Below, piece by piece: positions 7,165 to 15,482 of a DNA stretch of 16,668 nucleotides. The position numbers and the translations under genes were made by a program. Source of the stretch: Spirochaetales bacterium (GTDB lineage Bacteria; Spirochaetota; Spirochaetia; DTKZ01). The notes under the pieces are model-generated. The model did not search any database and had not been told where the DNA came from. It saw nothing but the letters and a program-made list of their open reading frames with translations. The stretch lies in the NCBI GenBank assembly GCA_017998025.1, contig JAGODW010000006.1:1-16668 (forward strand), in the 5' to 3' direction. The first letter of the stretch is position 1. Every line of letters starts with the position of its first letter.

Positions 7165-9093
7165 TTATTTCTTATCGTCGTCTACAACTTCGTAATCTAC
7201 ATCCTCTACATTGGATTTTGAGGAACCCGTTGATCTCGTACCGCTTGTTCCCTCTCCCTGTGCGGAACCAGAACTGCCCGTATCCCGTTGCTGAGCCTGT
7301 TTATAAACCTCTTCCGATAATCGGAATGCCGCCTGTTTCAACGCCTCGGTTTTTTCCCGTATGCGAGCAGCGTCATTGCTATCCATAACAGAGCGCAAAC
7401 CAGCAATAGCATCCTCAATTCTTTTCCGATCTTCTCCAGAGACTTTGTCGCCGAATTCTTTCAGACTTTTTTCAGTACTGTAGATTAAATTGTCTGCATC
7501 GTTCCGCGCCTCTACCGCCTCTTTCAACTTTCTGTCTTCTTCTGCATGTTCCTCCGCTTCTCGTACCATTCGCTGTATTTCGTCTTCTTTTAACCCCGAG
7601 GAGGATTCGATCCGAATCTTTTGCTCCTTTCCCGTTCCCAGATCCTTAGCGGAAACATGGAGGATACCGTTAGCGTCAATATCGAAAGTGACCTCAATCT
7701 GAGGAACTCCCCGGGGTGCCGGAGGAATGCCTACCAGATCGAACCGCCCCAGGGTACGGTTCATGCTGGCCATTTCCCTTTCTCCCTGAAGTACGTGGAT
7801 CGACACTGCAGTCTGATTATCTGCAGCCGTAGAGAAGATTTGCGTCTTCTTGGTAGGAATCGTCGTATTCCGTTCGATCAGCTTGGTAAAAACGCCTCCT
7901 AATGTTTCGATACCCAGGGAAAGGGGTGTTACATCCAGAAGCAGTACATCCTTTACCTCTCCTCCCAGGATACCCCCCTGAATCGCTGCCCCCACGGCAA
8001 CTACTTCATCGGGGTTCACCCCTTTGTGAGGTTCTTTACCGAACATCTCCCGCACGAGGGTTTGAACCGCAGGAATCCTTGTAGAACCTCCCACGAGAAT
8101 CACCTCGTCGATATCTTTGGCGGAAAGTCCTGCATCTTTTAACGCCTGTTCCACAGGTTTCCGGGTTCTTTCTATTAAATCTCCGATTAATTGTTCTAGT
8201 TTTGCCCGCGTCAATGTATACAAAAGATGCTTCGGACCCGATGCATCCGCAGTAATAAAGGGGAGGTTGATCTCCGTACTGTGGGTCGTAGAGAGTTCCA
8301 TCTTGGCCTTTTCTGCGGCCTCTTTCAATCGCTGGATCGCCATACGATCCTTGGATAGATCAATTCCATAATCTCGCTTAAAGTTATCAATCAGCCAGTC
8401 CATGATTCGCTGATCAAAGTTATCCCCTCCCAGATGAGTATCGCCGTTGGTGGATTTTACTTCAAAAACCCCATCCCCCAATTCCAGTATAGAGATATCG
8501 AAGGTTCCTCCCCCCAAATCATACACAGCAATCTTTTCTTCTTTTTTGCTCTTTTCAAACCCATACGCAAGTGCAGCAGCGGTTGGTTCGTTAACAATCC
8601 GCTTCACTTCGAGACCCGCGATTCTTCCCGCATCCTTTGTAGCCTGTCGTTGAGAATCGTTAAAATATGCAGGAACGGTAATAACCGCCTCTGTAATTTT
8701 TTCTCCTAAATAGTTTTCTGCGGTTTCTCTCATTTTCTGGAGAATTGCAGCAGAAATTTCCGGAGGAGAGTACTGTTTCCCCATAATCTCTATCCGGGCC
8801 ATTCCTGTAGAATCCTCTACAACCTTGTACGGGACCATCCGGATTTCTTCTGAGACTTCACTGTACCGTCTACCCATAAACCTCTTGATTGAGTAGATAG
8901 TGTTCTCCGGATTGGTAATCATCTGGTTTTTTGCTATTTGGCCTACAAGCCTCTCTCCCTTTGTGGTGAACGCTACAATGGAAGGCGTGGTCCGTTGTCC
9001 TTCCGCATTTGGAATTACGACTGGTTCTCCATTCTCCATTACAGCAACACACGAATTTGTGGTTCCTAGATCAATTCCGATTATTCTTCCCAT
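7165..9093 (-). CDS. dnaK: Chaperone DnaK (Hsp70)
   Basis: DnaK is the ATP-dependent Hsp70 that binds exposed hydrophobic segments of cytoplasmic proteins and works with DnaJ and GrpE. The 642-residue sequence is full length. The nucleotide-binding domain shows [13 protein letters not shown] at the N-terminus, the phosphate loop [15 protein letters not shown], and [14 protein letters not shown]. The interdomain linker is [15 protein letters not shown], followed by the beta-sandwich and helical lid. The C-terminus is a low-complexity Ser/Gly/Thr stretch ending in [14 protein letters not shown], the typical bacterial tail. ATG 9093 has AGGAG 8 bases upstream. It is 33 bases from grpE and 23 from dnaJ, the classic grpE-dnaK-dnaJ order. 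Confidence 0.98.
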   Translation of the reverse strand: MGRIIGIDLGTTNSCVAVMENGEPVVIPNAEGQRTTPSIVAFTTKGERLVGQIAKNQMITNPENTIYSIKRFMGRRYSEVSEEIRMVPYKVVEDSTGMARIEIMGKQYSPPEISAAILQKMRETAENYLGEKITEAVITVPAYFNDSQRQATKDAGRIAGLEVKRIVNEPTAAALAYGFEKSKKEEKIAVYDLGGGTFDISILELGDGVFEVKSTNGDTHLGGDNFDQRIMDWLIDNFKRDYGIDLSKDRMAIQRLKEAAEKAKMELSTTHSTEINLPFITADASGPKHLLYTLTRAKLEQLIGDLIERTRKPVEQALKDAGLSAKDIDEVILVGGSTRIPAVQTLVREMFGKEPHKGVNPDEVVAVGAAIQGGILGGEVKDVLLLDVTPLSLGIETLGGVFTKLIERNTTIPTKKTQIFSTAADNQTAVSIHVLQGEREMASMNRTLGRFDLVGIPPAPRGVPQIEVTFDIDANGILHVSAKDLGTGKEQKIRIESSSGLKEDEIQRMVREAEEHAEEDRKLKEAVEARNDADNLIYSTEKSLKEFGDKVSGEDRKRIEDAIAGLRSVMDSNDAARIREKTEALKQAAFRLSEEVYKQAQQRDTGSSGSAQGEGTSGTRSTGSSKSNVEDVDYEVVDDDKK

Positions 9094-9126
9094 AGTTCAT
9101 GCTCCTCTCTTATTCAGAAACAGCGG

Positions 9127-9819
9127 TTATGTACCCGCCATAGTATTCTGTTCGTTATTTATATTAGAGGTATCTTTCCCCTTTGGTAAGGATACCTTTA
9201 CTTTTGCAGTTCGTATAATTTTATCATGGAGGCTGTACCCTTTTTGATAATCCTCCAGCACCATTGGAACCTCATGATCGGACCGCTCTTCTGTTGAAAG
9301 CGCCTCGTGTTTACTGGGATCAAAAGTTTCCCCTACCGACTCAAGCCTTTTCAGCCCCCATTTTTGTTCCAATAATTCGGAGAGTCTCTTTTCTATCATC
9401 AAAATGCCTTCATGAAAGGCATCGAAATTCTTTGAGCTCTCCGCGGACTTAATAGCCCGCTCAAGATCATCCAGCACATGGATCAGGTCCAGGAGTAACT
9501 GCTTATTTGCAAAAAGAATCGTTTCTTGCTTCTCTTTTGCCATTCGCTTCCGGTAATTGTCGAAATCCGCAACTTTCCGTAAGTATTGGTCTTTTAAAAG
9601 AGCGTTTTCTTCTTCCAATTCCCGGATTCGCTTTTCTGCTGCATCTAGCTTAGTTTGCAAATCTTCCCCCGCCGTGGTATCGTTGGATACCGTTATATTT
9701 TCTACTGTAGAATCTTTCTCTTCCGGGATTTCTTTTTCCCTCTCTTGAATGTGTTCTTCCTCCTTGTTCAAATATTCCTTGTCTAAATACTCTTTCCTTT
9801 CTTTGAAATTGTCCGACAT
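9127..9819 (-). CDS. grpE: Nucleotide exchange factor GrpE
   Basis: GrpE releases ADP from DnaK so that it can rebind ATP and let go of its client. At 230 residues it is longer than E. coli GrpE (197) because of an acidic, glutamate- and lysine-rich N-terminal extension of about 70 residues. A long helix follows (AEKRIRELEEENALLKDQ), then the conserved core YLRKVADFDNYRKRMAKEK and VLDDLERAI. The C-terminal beta domain includes GETFDPSKHEAL and the GYSLHDKIIRTAKVKV segment. ATG 9819 has GAGGA upstream. It heads the chaperone operon, with a sigma-70-like promoter in the 59-base gap before it. No CIRCE element (the HrcA operator) and no hrcA gene are visible next to it. Confidence 0.96.
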   Translation of the reverse strand: MSDNFKERKEYLDKEYLNKEEEHIQEREKEIPEEKDSTVENITVSNDTTAGEDLQTKLDAAEKRIRELEEENALLKDQYLRKVADFDNYRKRMAKEKQETILFANKQLLLDLIHVLDDLERAIKSAESSKNFDAFHEGILMIEKRLSELLEQKWGLKRLESVGETFDPSKHEALSTEERSDHEVPMVLEDYQKGYSLHDKIIRTAKVKVSLPKGKDTSNINNEQNTMAGT

Positions 9820-9853
9820 GATTTTCCTCAGCTGGTTGTTTGATTTCAGTTAA

Positions 9854-9882
9854 AAAATACTAACCAGAACAGGAGACGTCAA
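9854..9882 (-). promoter_or_regulatory. Likely sigma-70 promoter of the grpE-dnaK-dnaJ operon
   Basis: On the minus strand TTGACG (9877-9882) is followed after exactly 17 bases by TATTTT (9854-9859), about 35 bases upstream of the grpE ATG. The -35 element overlaps the stop codon of the coiled-coil gene. No CIRCE inverted repeat lies between the promoter and grpE. It is inferred from consensus match and position. Confidence 0.5.
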
Positions 9883-12800
9883 GATTTTCCTGAAAGCTCC
9901 AAGATCAACTCTACCTCTCCTCGGCTGAGCTTTGTTGCTGTCGCGATCTGTTCTACTGTCCATCCCTGATGGGCCAATTTTGTAACAGTTTCCCGGGCAC
10001 TCATCGTCGGGGCCCCTCGATCACCCCGGGGAGTCCCCTTTGCGCCTTCTTTAAGAAGCGATCCAAGAAGTTTTACCTGCTCTTGGGCTTCCCTGCTTAA
10101 TTCTTGAAGCCGCGTTTCCGTTTTGGCGAGCCATTCTCGTGATTTCAACAAGCTTGCAGCCCGCTCTTCCAGATTTTGCATCAATCCCTCTATCCGGGCG
10201 ATTTTTGCTATGGCTTCCTCCGCCTCTTCCTTTCCCTGCGATAGGGTCCGCAATTGATTCCCAAGATCTTCTACAGCTTCGGGAAGATCCTTTATTTCTT
10301 TCTCTAACGAGTTGATCTTTTGCTCAATCTCCTGGAGGCTCTGAAAACTCTTATCGACTCCCTCCAGAGTAATATCGAGGAATTTTTTCTTCTTTTCCAA
10401 CCGTTCAAACCGTGCCTCCACGTCATGCTGAAGAGTCTGGAGACTCCGCAAATTCGCTTGAATCGATTGGATTCCATCCTCCGACGTGGCAACCTGCCGT
10501 AGTTTTACCTCAATTCCCTCGGACATCGCCATAAGTCGCTTAAAATCTTCCTCTATAGAATCGATCCTGCGTTTCTCTCCGGTGAACCGTGAGAGTTTCT
10601 CCGTAGCTTCTTCTCCCAGTTTCTTGATTCGGAGGAACAATGCTTCGGTTTCTTTCAGTTCCTTTCGATCCGCTTCTATCTTAAATAGGTCTGCCTTCAT
10701 CCCTTCAATCTGCTCTTGTAGCGTTTGTTTCAAGGAATCCGCCCTCTCAAAAATCTTTGTCTGTTCCACAAAGGCTCGCTGTTTCTTTTCTATCTCTCCT
10801 AAATTGAGACTGAGCAGCTTGGTGCTTTCCTCTAATTTACCGTACAGCTTCTGGTGAAGGGCTTCAAACCGTTCCTGGGTCTCTTTCACATTAACCCGGA
10901 ATTCACGAACTCGCTGTTCTGCTTCCATCTCCAGTTGTTTTGTCCGCTCCTGATACTCTTCCTGGAATCCTGTATATTCCTCCCGTAAAGTTCCAATTGT
11001 GTTAGAAACCTGAACTTTGAACCCTGCAAACTGGTTCGTTACTTCCGCTTCTCCGGTTTTTAGCTCCTGCAGAACCTTAGCCTGCCAGAGGGTAACGTCT
11101 GATCGAAGATTCTCTAACATGCTGTCCAATTCTCTCTTCTGCGTTTCAAAAGTTTCCAATACTGATTTGAGTCGAACATCATACTCTTTCTGGAACCGGT
11201 CTATCTCTTCCTTTAGAAGCTTCTGATACCGACCGAATTCTTCGGAGAACGTACTCATCGAAACATTTTTGCTTTCTTCAATCCCCCGGATCAGTTCCTC
11301 CCGATAGTTCTGGAGCACTTTATCCAGTTCCTGCATTCTGTAATCAGATTGCTTGCGGAAAGCTTCCATTTCCGTATTTAAGTTTTCTATCTGAAGGAAG
11401 AATCTTCCCTGGAAATCCCGGAGGACTTCAGAAAGTTCTTCTTTATACCGTTCCTCGATTTTCTTTCTCTCCTCTACCTGTTCCGTTGTCAGTGTGTCTA
11501 GAGTGCTGTCTACCTTATTCTGCCACTCAATAAACTTGGACTGCATAAGCTGGTCCCGGTTTCGCAAGTCCTTAAAGAACTCATCCTCAAACACTTTTAG
11601 TTTTTCAGAAACATTCTCGTAAGCCTGTGTCTTTAATTCTGCCAATCCTTTTTCCAGTTCCGCCATCGTATTTCGCAATTCTGCAATGCCTTTCGATACT
11701 TCTTCCTGATCTGCTAACCGTTGGTCATGAAGCTGCTTTCCGAAGTTGTTAAAATCTTCCTGCAGACGTACCCGGGTTCGCTCCATAAAATTCCGGAGGT
11801 TGTTTTCTAGGTTGTCGATTTCTGAGGATACTTCTTCGATTCGGGCAAAGCGGTAAGAGAAATCTTTCTCTTGTTCCTGCAACCGGGATTCCAGATTGTG
11901 CAAAACCTTCCCCTGCAGGTCTTCTCCCAGCCGTAATACCTTTTCCTCCTGCTCTTGAAAGGTTTTCTTTATAAAAGATTCAAAGGTACGCACCTCATTG
12001 TTCAAACCTGCTTTGGTATTTTCGAGGTTTTTCCCGATCCCTTCATAAAGGGTATGCAATTCCTGAGAAAGCCGGTCTGCCTCTGCCTTAAAAGAAGCCA
12101 GCTCTTCGTGAAATTTCGATTCTGTTTCCTTCATACGCTCGGCAAGTTCTGTCGAAAGAGTATCCATCTGTTTCTCCATCTCTTGCAGGAAGGTATCAAG
12201 GTTTTGCCTTCGTTGTAAGGTTTTTTCTTCAACCTGGGCCCATTGTTTTTCCAGATTCTCACGGACAGAAAGAAACGCCTTTTCAGTTTCCGCTGTTTGT
12301 CGTTCGAGGTCTGTTCGTAAAGATTCAGTTTTCTGAGCAATCTCACTGCCTAGTTCTTCTTGCAGGGAAGCAAGAGAACTTTCATTGTTTTCTCGTAATT
12401 GAGCCAGTTTATCCGTCGTATCCTGTTCAATCTGATATACGATTTTTTCCAGCTCATCCATTTTGGTCTTTAGATCGTTCTTTTCTGCTTCTATCTGTAA
12501 TGCAAGTTCCCTGTAGGTGGATTTCAATTTTTCTTCCACATGTTCTTTCAATTTCTGAAGAGCTTTAGTTTCCATAAGCTCTCCCTTCCGTGCAACTTCT
12601 CCTAGCCGTTCATTGTACATGGTTTCCATTTCGGAAAGTTTTCGGGATGTTTCCAGAACAAGGTTCTCTGCCGATTTGTGGAAGGAGGTTTCCATCAATG
12701 TTGTCTCTTCTTTGATTTTTCTTTCTGCTGATTGGAGAAATACAACGAGATCGTTCGATCTCTGCATCGCTTCTGCAATGCGGGTTTCCAATTCCTGAAC

Positions 12801-13337
12801 AGAATTGGCTGTTGCTTCCAGTACCTTTCCCTTTACCGCCTCTAAGGCAGCTCCATTTATTTCTTCGAAACGATGGACTAATTCCGGGATACGGGCTTCC
12901 TGCGTTTCCACCTTGCCTGTTAAAACCTTAATTTTCTTCCCCACTTCATCAACAAAGACAGATTCTTCTTTGATTCTTTGAATATTTTCTTCTGCCCTCC
13001 GGGTCATTTCTACCAGATCCGTCAGTACCCGGTCGTACTCTTTAATCCGGGCTGCAATAGTATCGGTAGCAGCAAATTTGTCCTCCAACCCTTCTTCGAT
13101 CGATTGAATCCGTTTAAGAATCTCTTTTCCTGCCTTTTGATGCACATCCATTTCTATGGCAAGGTCTTTCAGATTCTGCACTCGCTCCAGGACGACTTTA
13201 TCCAGCTCTTCCTTTGCCCTATCTGCGTACCTTCGTACCTTATCCAGAGTTTTGCTATTCCGATCCAGTTGACGAAAAATGGCAAGAATGACCAAGACAA
13301 TTCCAATGACAAGAAGGTTCCCTACTGTAAATACCAT
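9879..13337 (-). CDS. Giant membrane-anchored coiled-coil protein, SpiroCoCo family
   Basis: The 1,152-residue product matches the spirochaete coiled-coil family called SpiroCoCo; its biochemical role is, to my knowledge, not established. A hydrophobic segment at about 5-21 is a single membrane anchor. Residues from about 25 to 1090 are almost entirely Glu/Lys/Gln/Leu/Arg-rich helix with heptad-like spacing. I see only two prolines there (in IPELV and DLPEAV) and no cysteine, so a continuous rod well over 100 nm long is plausible. A short Gly/Pro/Arg linker then leads to a 41-residue tail (1112-1152) resembling a helix-turn-helix: GWTVEQIATATKLSRGEVELIL. ATG 13337 lies 7 bases from a run of eight G in ribosome-binding position. 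It starts 24 bases after the HAD gene and ends at the grpE promoter. Cell-shape, flagellar or chromosome-tethering roles are all guesses. Confidence 0.9.
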   Translation of the reverse strand: MVFTVGNLLVIGIVLVILAIFRQLDRNSKTLDKVRRYADRAKEELDKVVLERVQNLKDLAIEMDVHQKAGKEILKRIQSIEEGLEDKFAATDTIAARIKEYDRVLTDLVEMTRRAEENIQRIKEESVFVDEVGKKIKVLTGKVETQEARIPELVHRFEEINGAALEAVKGKVLEATANSVQELETRIAEAMQRSNDLVVFLQSAERKIKEETTLMETSFHKSAENLVLETSRKLSEMETMYNERLGEVARKGELMETKALQKLKEHVEEKLKSTYRELALQIEAEKNDLKTKMDELEKIVYQIEQDTTDKLAQLRENNESSLASLQEELGSEIAQKTESLRTDLERQTAETEKAFLSVRENLEKQWAQVEEKTLQRRQNLDTFLQEMEKQMDTLSTELAERMKETESKFHEELASFKAEADRLSQELHTLYEGIGKNLENTKAGLNNEVRTFESFIKKTFQEQEEKVLRLGEDLQGKVLHNLESRLQEQEKDFSYRFARIEEVSSEIDNLENNLRNFMERTRVRLQEDFNNFGKQLHDQRLADQEEVSKGIAELRNTMAELEKGLAELKTQAYENVSEKLKVFEDEFFKDLRNRDQLMQSKFIEWQNKVDSTLDTLTTEQVEERKKIEERYKEELSEVLRDFQGRFFLQIENLNTEMEAFRKQSDYRMQELDKVLQNYREELIRGIEESKNVSMSTFSEEFGRYQKLLKEEIDRFQKEYDVRLKSVLETFETQKRELDSMLENLRSDVTLWQAKVLQELKTGEAEVTNQFAGFKVQVSNTIGTLREEYTGFQEEYQERTKQLEMEAEQRVREFRVNVKETQERFEALHQKLYGKLEESTKLLSLNLGEIEKKQRAFVEQTKIFERADSLKQTLQEQIEGMKADLFKIEADRKELKETEALFLRIKKLGEEATEKLSRFTGEKRRIDSIEEDFKRLMAMSEGIEVKLRQVATSEDGIQSIQANLRSLQTLQHDVEARFERLEKKKKFLDITLEGVDKSFQSLQEIEQKINSLEKEIKDLPEAVEDLGNQLRTLSQGKEEAEEAIAKIARIEGLMQNLEERAASLLKSREWLAKTETRLQELSREAQEQVKLLGSLLKEGAKGTPRGDRGAPTMSARETVTKLAHQGWTVEQIATATKLSRGEVELILELSGKS
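9882..10004 (-). other. Helix-turn-helix-like C-terminal tail of the coiled-coil protein
   Basis: The last 41 codons encode SARETVTKLAHQGWTVEQIA followed by TATKLSRGEVELILELSG. The spacing (helix, G-W-T turn, EQIA helix, SRGEVELIL recognition-type helix) is that of small helix-turn-helix tails found on other membrane-anchored coiled-coil proteins of bacteria. It is separated from the coiled coil by a GTPRGDRGAP linker. DNA binding is not shown; it could equally be a protein-docking module. Confidence 0.65.
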
Positions 13338-13344
13338 ATCCGAT

Positions 13345-13352
13345 CCCCCCCC
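13345..13352 (-). repeat. G8 homopolymer tract in the ribosome-binding site of the coiled-coil gene
   Basis: Eight consecutive C on the plus strand read as G8 in the mRNA, ending 7 bases before the ATG, exactly where a Shine-Dalgarno sequence belongs. No other ribosome-binding site is visible for this gene. Gain or loss of a base by polymerase slippage would alter its strength and spacing. Confidence 0.7.
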
Positions 13353-13361
13353 AGTGCTCTC

Positions 13362-14018
13362 TTATTGTACCATCTCGGTCCACTTTATGAAATCTCGATA
13401 ATCTGAAAATCGAAAATCTGCTGCAGGACATCGTACGGGAAACTTATGCAGGTACGCAGTACGAAATCCCACTCTTTTTGCTCCTTCAATATCGTACCGA
13501 TAATTGTTTCCCACATAGAGTATCTCGTGAGGCTGTACTGAAAAATGTGCTGCTAATTGATGGAACGGTTCTGGATTCGGTTTTAAATATCCGATCTCCT
13601 CACAGGAATACTCTGCATCCCAAAAGGAGTCTAATCCAAGATACTTTAACTTGTTCCCTATTGGAAAATCGGAGAGAACTGCCAGCTTATAGCCCGCTTC
13701 TTTTAATTGAACCAGTGTCTCCCGAACATACGGATAGGGTTTAATCGAACGAACAACCGCTTCCCATTCTGTATAGAACACAGTTTGAATACGCTCTTCA
13801 GCTTCTTCGATGGAAAGATTCAATTTATAAGCGAACAATTCGGCCTGGCGCCTAAAAAAGTTGTCCATCGGCTTGATATTTCGGATAACCTTCCGTACCC
13901 GGGCAAAAGCTATCAGTTCTCGGAAATGAATAAGTCCAAAGGGGAGAGAACGCAGGTACATAATCCCATTCGGGTAGAGGGTACCATCCACATCGAAAGC
14001 CACAACTTGTAGTTTCAT
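13362..14018 (-). CDS. HAD-superfamily hydrolase (subfamily IA type)
   Basis: This is a 218-residue haloacid-dehalogenase-type enzyme, usually a small-molecule phosphatase acting in the cytoplasm. Motif I is DVDGT, with the nucleophile D9 and acid D11. Motif II is the serine of LSDFP (S116), motif III the lysine of LKPNPEPF (K146), and motif IV is VGNNYRYDIEGAK, where N171 replaces the first aspartate while D176 remains, a pattern also seen in other HAD IA proteins. Residues about 15-95 form the helical cap, so the substrate cannot be read from the sequence. It starts 15 bases after the tonB-like gene and is followed 24 bases later by the coiled-coil gene. The purine-rich leader between tonB and this gene (GGGG and GAGGGGGA) could supply the ribosome-binding site. 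The substrate is unknown; the superfamily assignment is firm. Confidence 0.88.
   Translation of the reverse strand: MKLQVVAFDVDGTLYPNGIMYLRSLPFGLIHFRELIAFARVRKVIRNIKPMDNFFRRQAELFAYKLNLSIEEAEERIQTVFYTEWEAVVRSIKPYPYVRETLVQLKEAGYKLAVLSDFPIGNKLKYLGLDSFWDAEYSCEEIGYLKPNPEPFHQLAAHFSVQPHEILYVGNNYRYDIEGAKRVGFRTAYLHKFPVRCPAADFRFSDYRDFIKWTEMVQ
13364..13391 (-). promoter_or_regulatory. Weak candidate promoter for the coiled-coil gene
   Basis: On the minus strand TTCATA (13386-13391; 4 of 6) precedes TACAAT (13364-13369; 5 of 6) with a 16-base spacer. The -10 overlaps the stop codon of the HAD gene. Transcription would begin about 20 bases before the coiled-coil ATG, placing the G8 tract in a very short leader. 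It could be chance; read-through from upstream genes is also likely. Confidence 0.25.
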
Positions 14019-14033
14019 TCCCCCTCATTCCCC

Positions 14034-15068
14034 TTACATCCCTCTGACTTTTATCGTAAATGTTAAAACACCCAGTGTACGTACACCACGCCTGGAATCA
14101 AAACGCCAGACTGCAAGGGCTGAACGAACTTTTTCTACCACCCTAGTATACCTTGTATCTCCGGAAATTTTCAAGCTTCCTGGTTCAATTAAACCTGATT
14201 CATTGATGATGAACTCGGCCCGAAGATCTACATCCTGTAGAGGAAATCCTTCAAAATCCTCTGGCACAATTTTCCCTATCTTCAATTCGGTTAGTGGAAC
14301 CCGACCTTTTAATTCTCCCCTTCCTACCTCCTTCCCCTCTGCGTCATAGATCGGGTGAGAAGGAGTAGCACTCGTTTCTCTAGCACTGGGAGATTTATTC
14401 GTTTCCGGTGAAGCTGCGGACAGCTGTTCCAATCGTCGGGAAACTGCAGCAAGTTCTTCTGTTATTCGCTGTACATTAGGATCGATAGGGCCTGGAGAAG
14501 CGACTTCTCCCTTCTTTTCTTCTACCGGAACCGTGGCGGAAGGAACAGTAGAGGAGTCTGTATTTTCTTTTAACCAGGATTCGAGCCGGGCCTTTTCGGA
14601 CCGGAGAAACTCCATCTCCGCAGCCCGGGGGTCAGGCCCCGAGGAAGGAGTAAACGGTTCTATACGCCGGGGAATCGGTGGAGGAGTCTCCTGCGGCATA
14701 TTCGATAGATAGGGGGAACGCTCTAAAGAAGGGTGAATCTGCTCAGAGGAAGGGGTAGGTCTTTCCTGGGATTGAGAACCTCTCTCTGTGCTGGATGTCG
14801 TAGACACCGCTGGTCTCGGCTCTTCTATAGGGGTTGTAGCAGGGGGAGAAATTACAGGGGCTTCCGGAACCTGCAAGAGTTCTGTCGGTTCTCCTTTCAG
14901 CGCATCAGTCTCTATTTCAAAAACAAGAAGCGGAGTAGATTCGGGAAAGGGGTTTAGAAGATCGGCCCAGGGTAGATAGTAAAGGCATAGGAACAGTAAA
15001 ACAAAAAGGATCGTGGCCAGAAAAACGCTCAGGAGAAGGCGATCCCTGTCCCTATACTGCATGATCAT
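14034..15068 (-). CDS. tonB: TonB-like energy-transducing protein
   Basis: TonB-type proteins carry energy from the ExbB/ExbD proton channel across the periplasm to outer-membrane receptors. The 344-residue product has an N-terminal transmembrane segment (about 11-32), a long Pro/Ser/Thr/Glu-rich periplasmic spacer (about 45-250) with a short helical stretch ITEELAAVSRRLEQL, and a C-terminal TonB-like domain (255-344). That domain includes VDLRAEFIINESGLIEPGSL and VRSALAVWRFDSRRG, matching the family pattern of a beta strand, A-V-x-x-W-R-F, then basic residues. The transmembrane segment lacks the SxxxH histidine of classical TonB: S14 is followed by A18. ATG 15068 overlaps the exbD stop by 4 bases and has GAGGG upstream; a second in-frame ATG lies 6 bases on. 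Partner genes exbD and exbB lie immediately upstream. A TolA-like role is less likely but not excluded. Confidence 0.83.
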   Translation of the reverse strand: MIMQYRDRDRLLLSVFLATILFVLLFLCLYYLPWADLLNPFPESTPLLVFEIETDALKGEPTELLQVPEAPVISPPATTPIEEPRPAVSTTSSTERGSQSQERPTPSSEQIHPSLERSPYLSNMPQETPPPIPRRIEPFTPSSGPDPRAAEMEFLRSEKARLESWLKENTDSSTVPSATVPVEEKKGEVASPGPIDPNVQRITEELAAVSRRLEQLSAASPETNKSPSARETSATPSHPIYDAEGKEVGRGELKGRVPLTELKIGKIVPEDFEGFPLQDVDLRAEFIINESGLIEPGSLKISGDTRYTRVVEKVRSALAVWRFDSRRGVRTLGVLTFTIKVRGM

Positions 15069-15481
15069 CTCATTTCCCTCTTTTCCAGGGTTCGTAATCC
15101 GATGCCGCGGAATCCCTCTCGCCTGAGGATATCCAGGACTGCAATCAGGGTACCATAGGGAACCCCTTGATCCCCTTCTATCACAATAGAAGAAACTTTG
15201 TCTTTCTGTTCTTTGCTCATGGCTGCAAAGGGGGCTTCGAGGTCTTTCAGCGTGTATCTCACCTTGTTTACGTAGATTTCTTCATCGGAAACCACGGAAA
15301 CTACCAGCTTTGAAACTAAAACAGGCTCTGCGGTTTCTGATTGAGGCAAATTTAGATTGATTCCCGGAGTTATGATAAAGGTTGTACTCACAAGGAAAAA
15401 AAGAACTAACTGGAACACTACATCAATCATAGGAACCATATCCAGATTGACTGCTGGCTTTAATCGTCGTGAAAACTCCAT
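15065..15481 (-). CDS. exbD: ExbD/TolR-family biopolymer transport protein
   Basis: ExbD pairs with ExbB to form the inner-membrane proton channel that powers TonB. At 138 residues it has the standard layout: a short cytoplasmic N-terminus, one transmembrane helix (about 18-36) carrying the essential aspartate D20 in MVPMIDVVFQLVLFFLV, and a periplasmic domain (about 45-135) with the VVIEGDQxVPYG-type segment (SIVIEGDQGVPYGTLIAVLD). ATG 15481 has GGGAGGG 5 bases upstream and comes one base after the exbB stop; its own stop overlaps the tonB start. TolR belongs to the same family, but a TonB-like gene next door and no tol-pal genes in view favour ExbD. Confidence 0.92.
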   Translation of the reverse strand: MEFSRRLKPAVNLDMVPMIDVVFQLVLFFLVSTTFIITPGINLNLPQSETAEPVLVSKLVVSVVSDEEIYVNKVRYTLKDLEAPFAAMSKEQKDKVSSIVIEGDQGVPYGTLIAVLDILRREGFRGIGLRTLEKREMR

Positions 15482-15482
15482 A

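Noticed and set aside
9820..9878. Search for a CIRCE operator before grpE
   Set aside because: No TTAGCACTC-N9-GAGTGCTAA-like inverted repeat is present, so no operator is annotated.
12978..13406. A 142-codon open frame on the plus strand opposite the start of the coiled-coil gene
   Set aside because: The coiled-coil reading frame is strongly supported by composition and family match; the antisense product is phenylalanine- and serine-rich with no domain.
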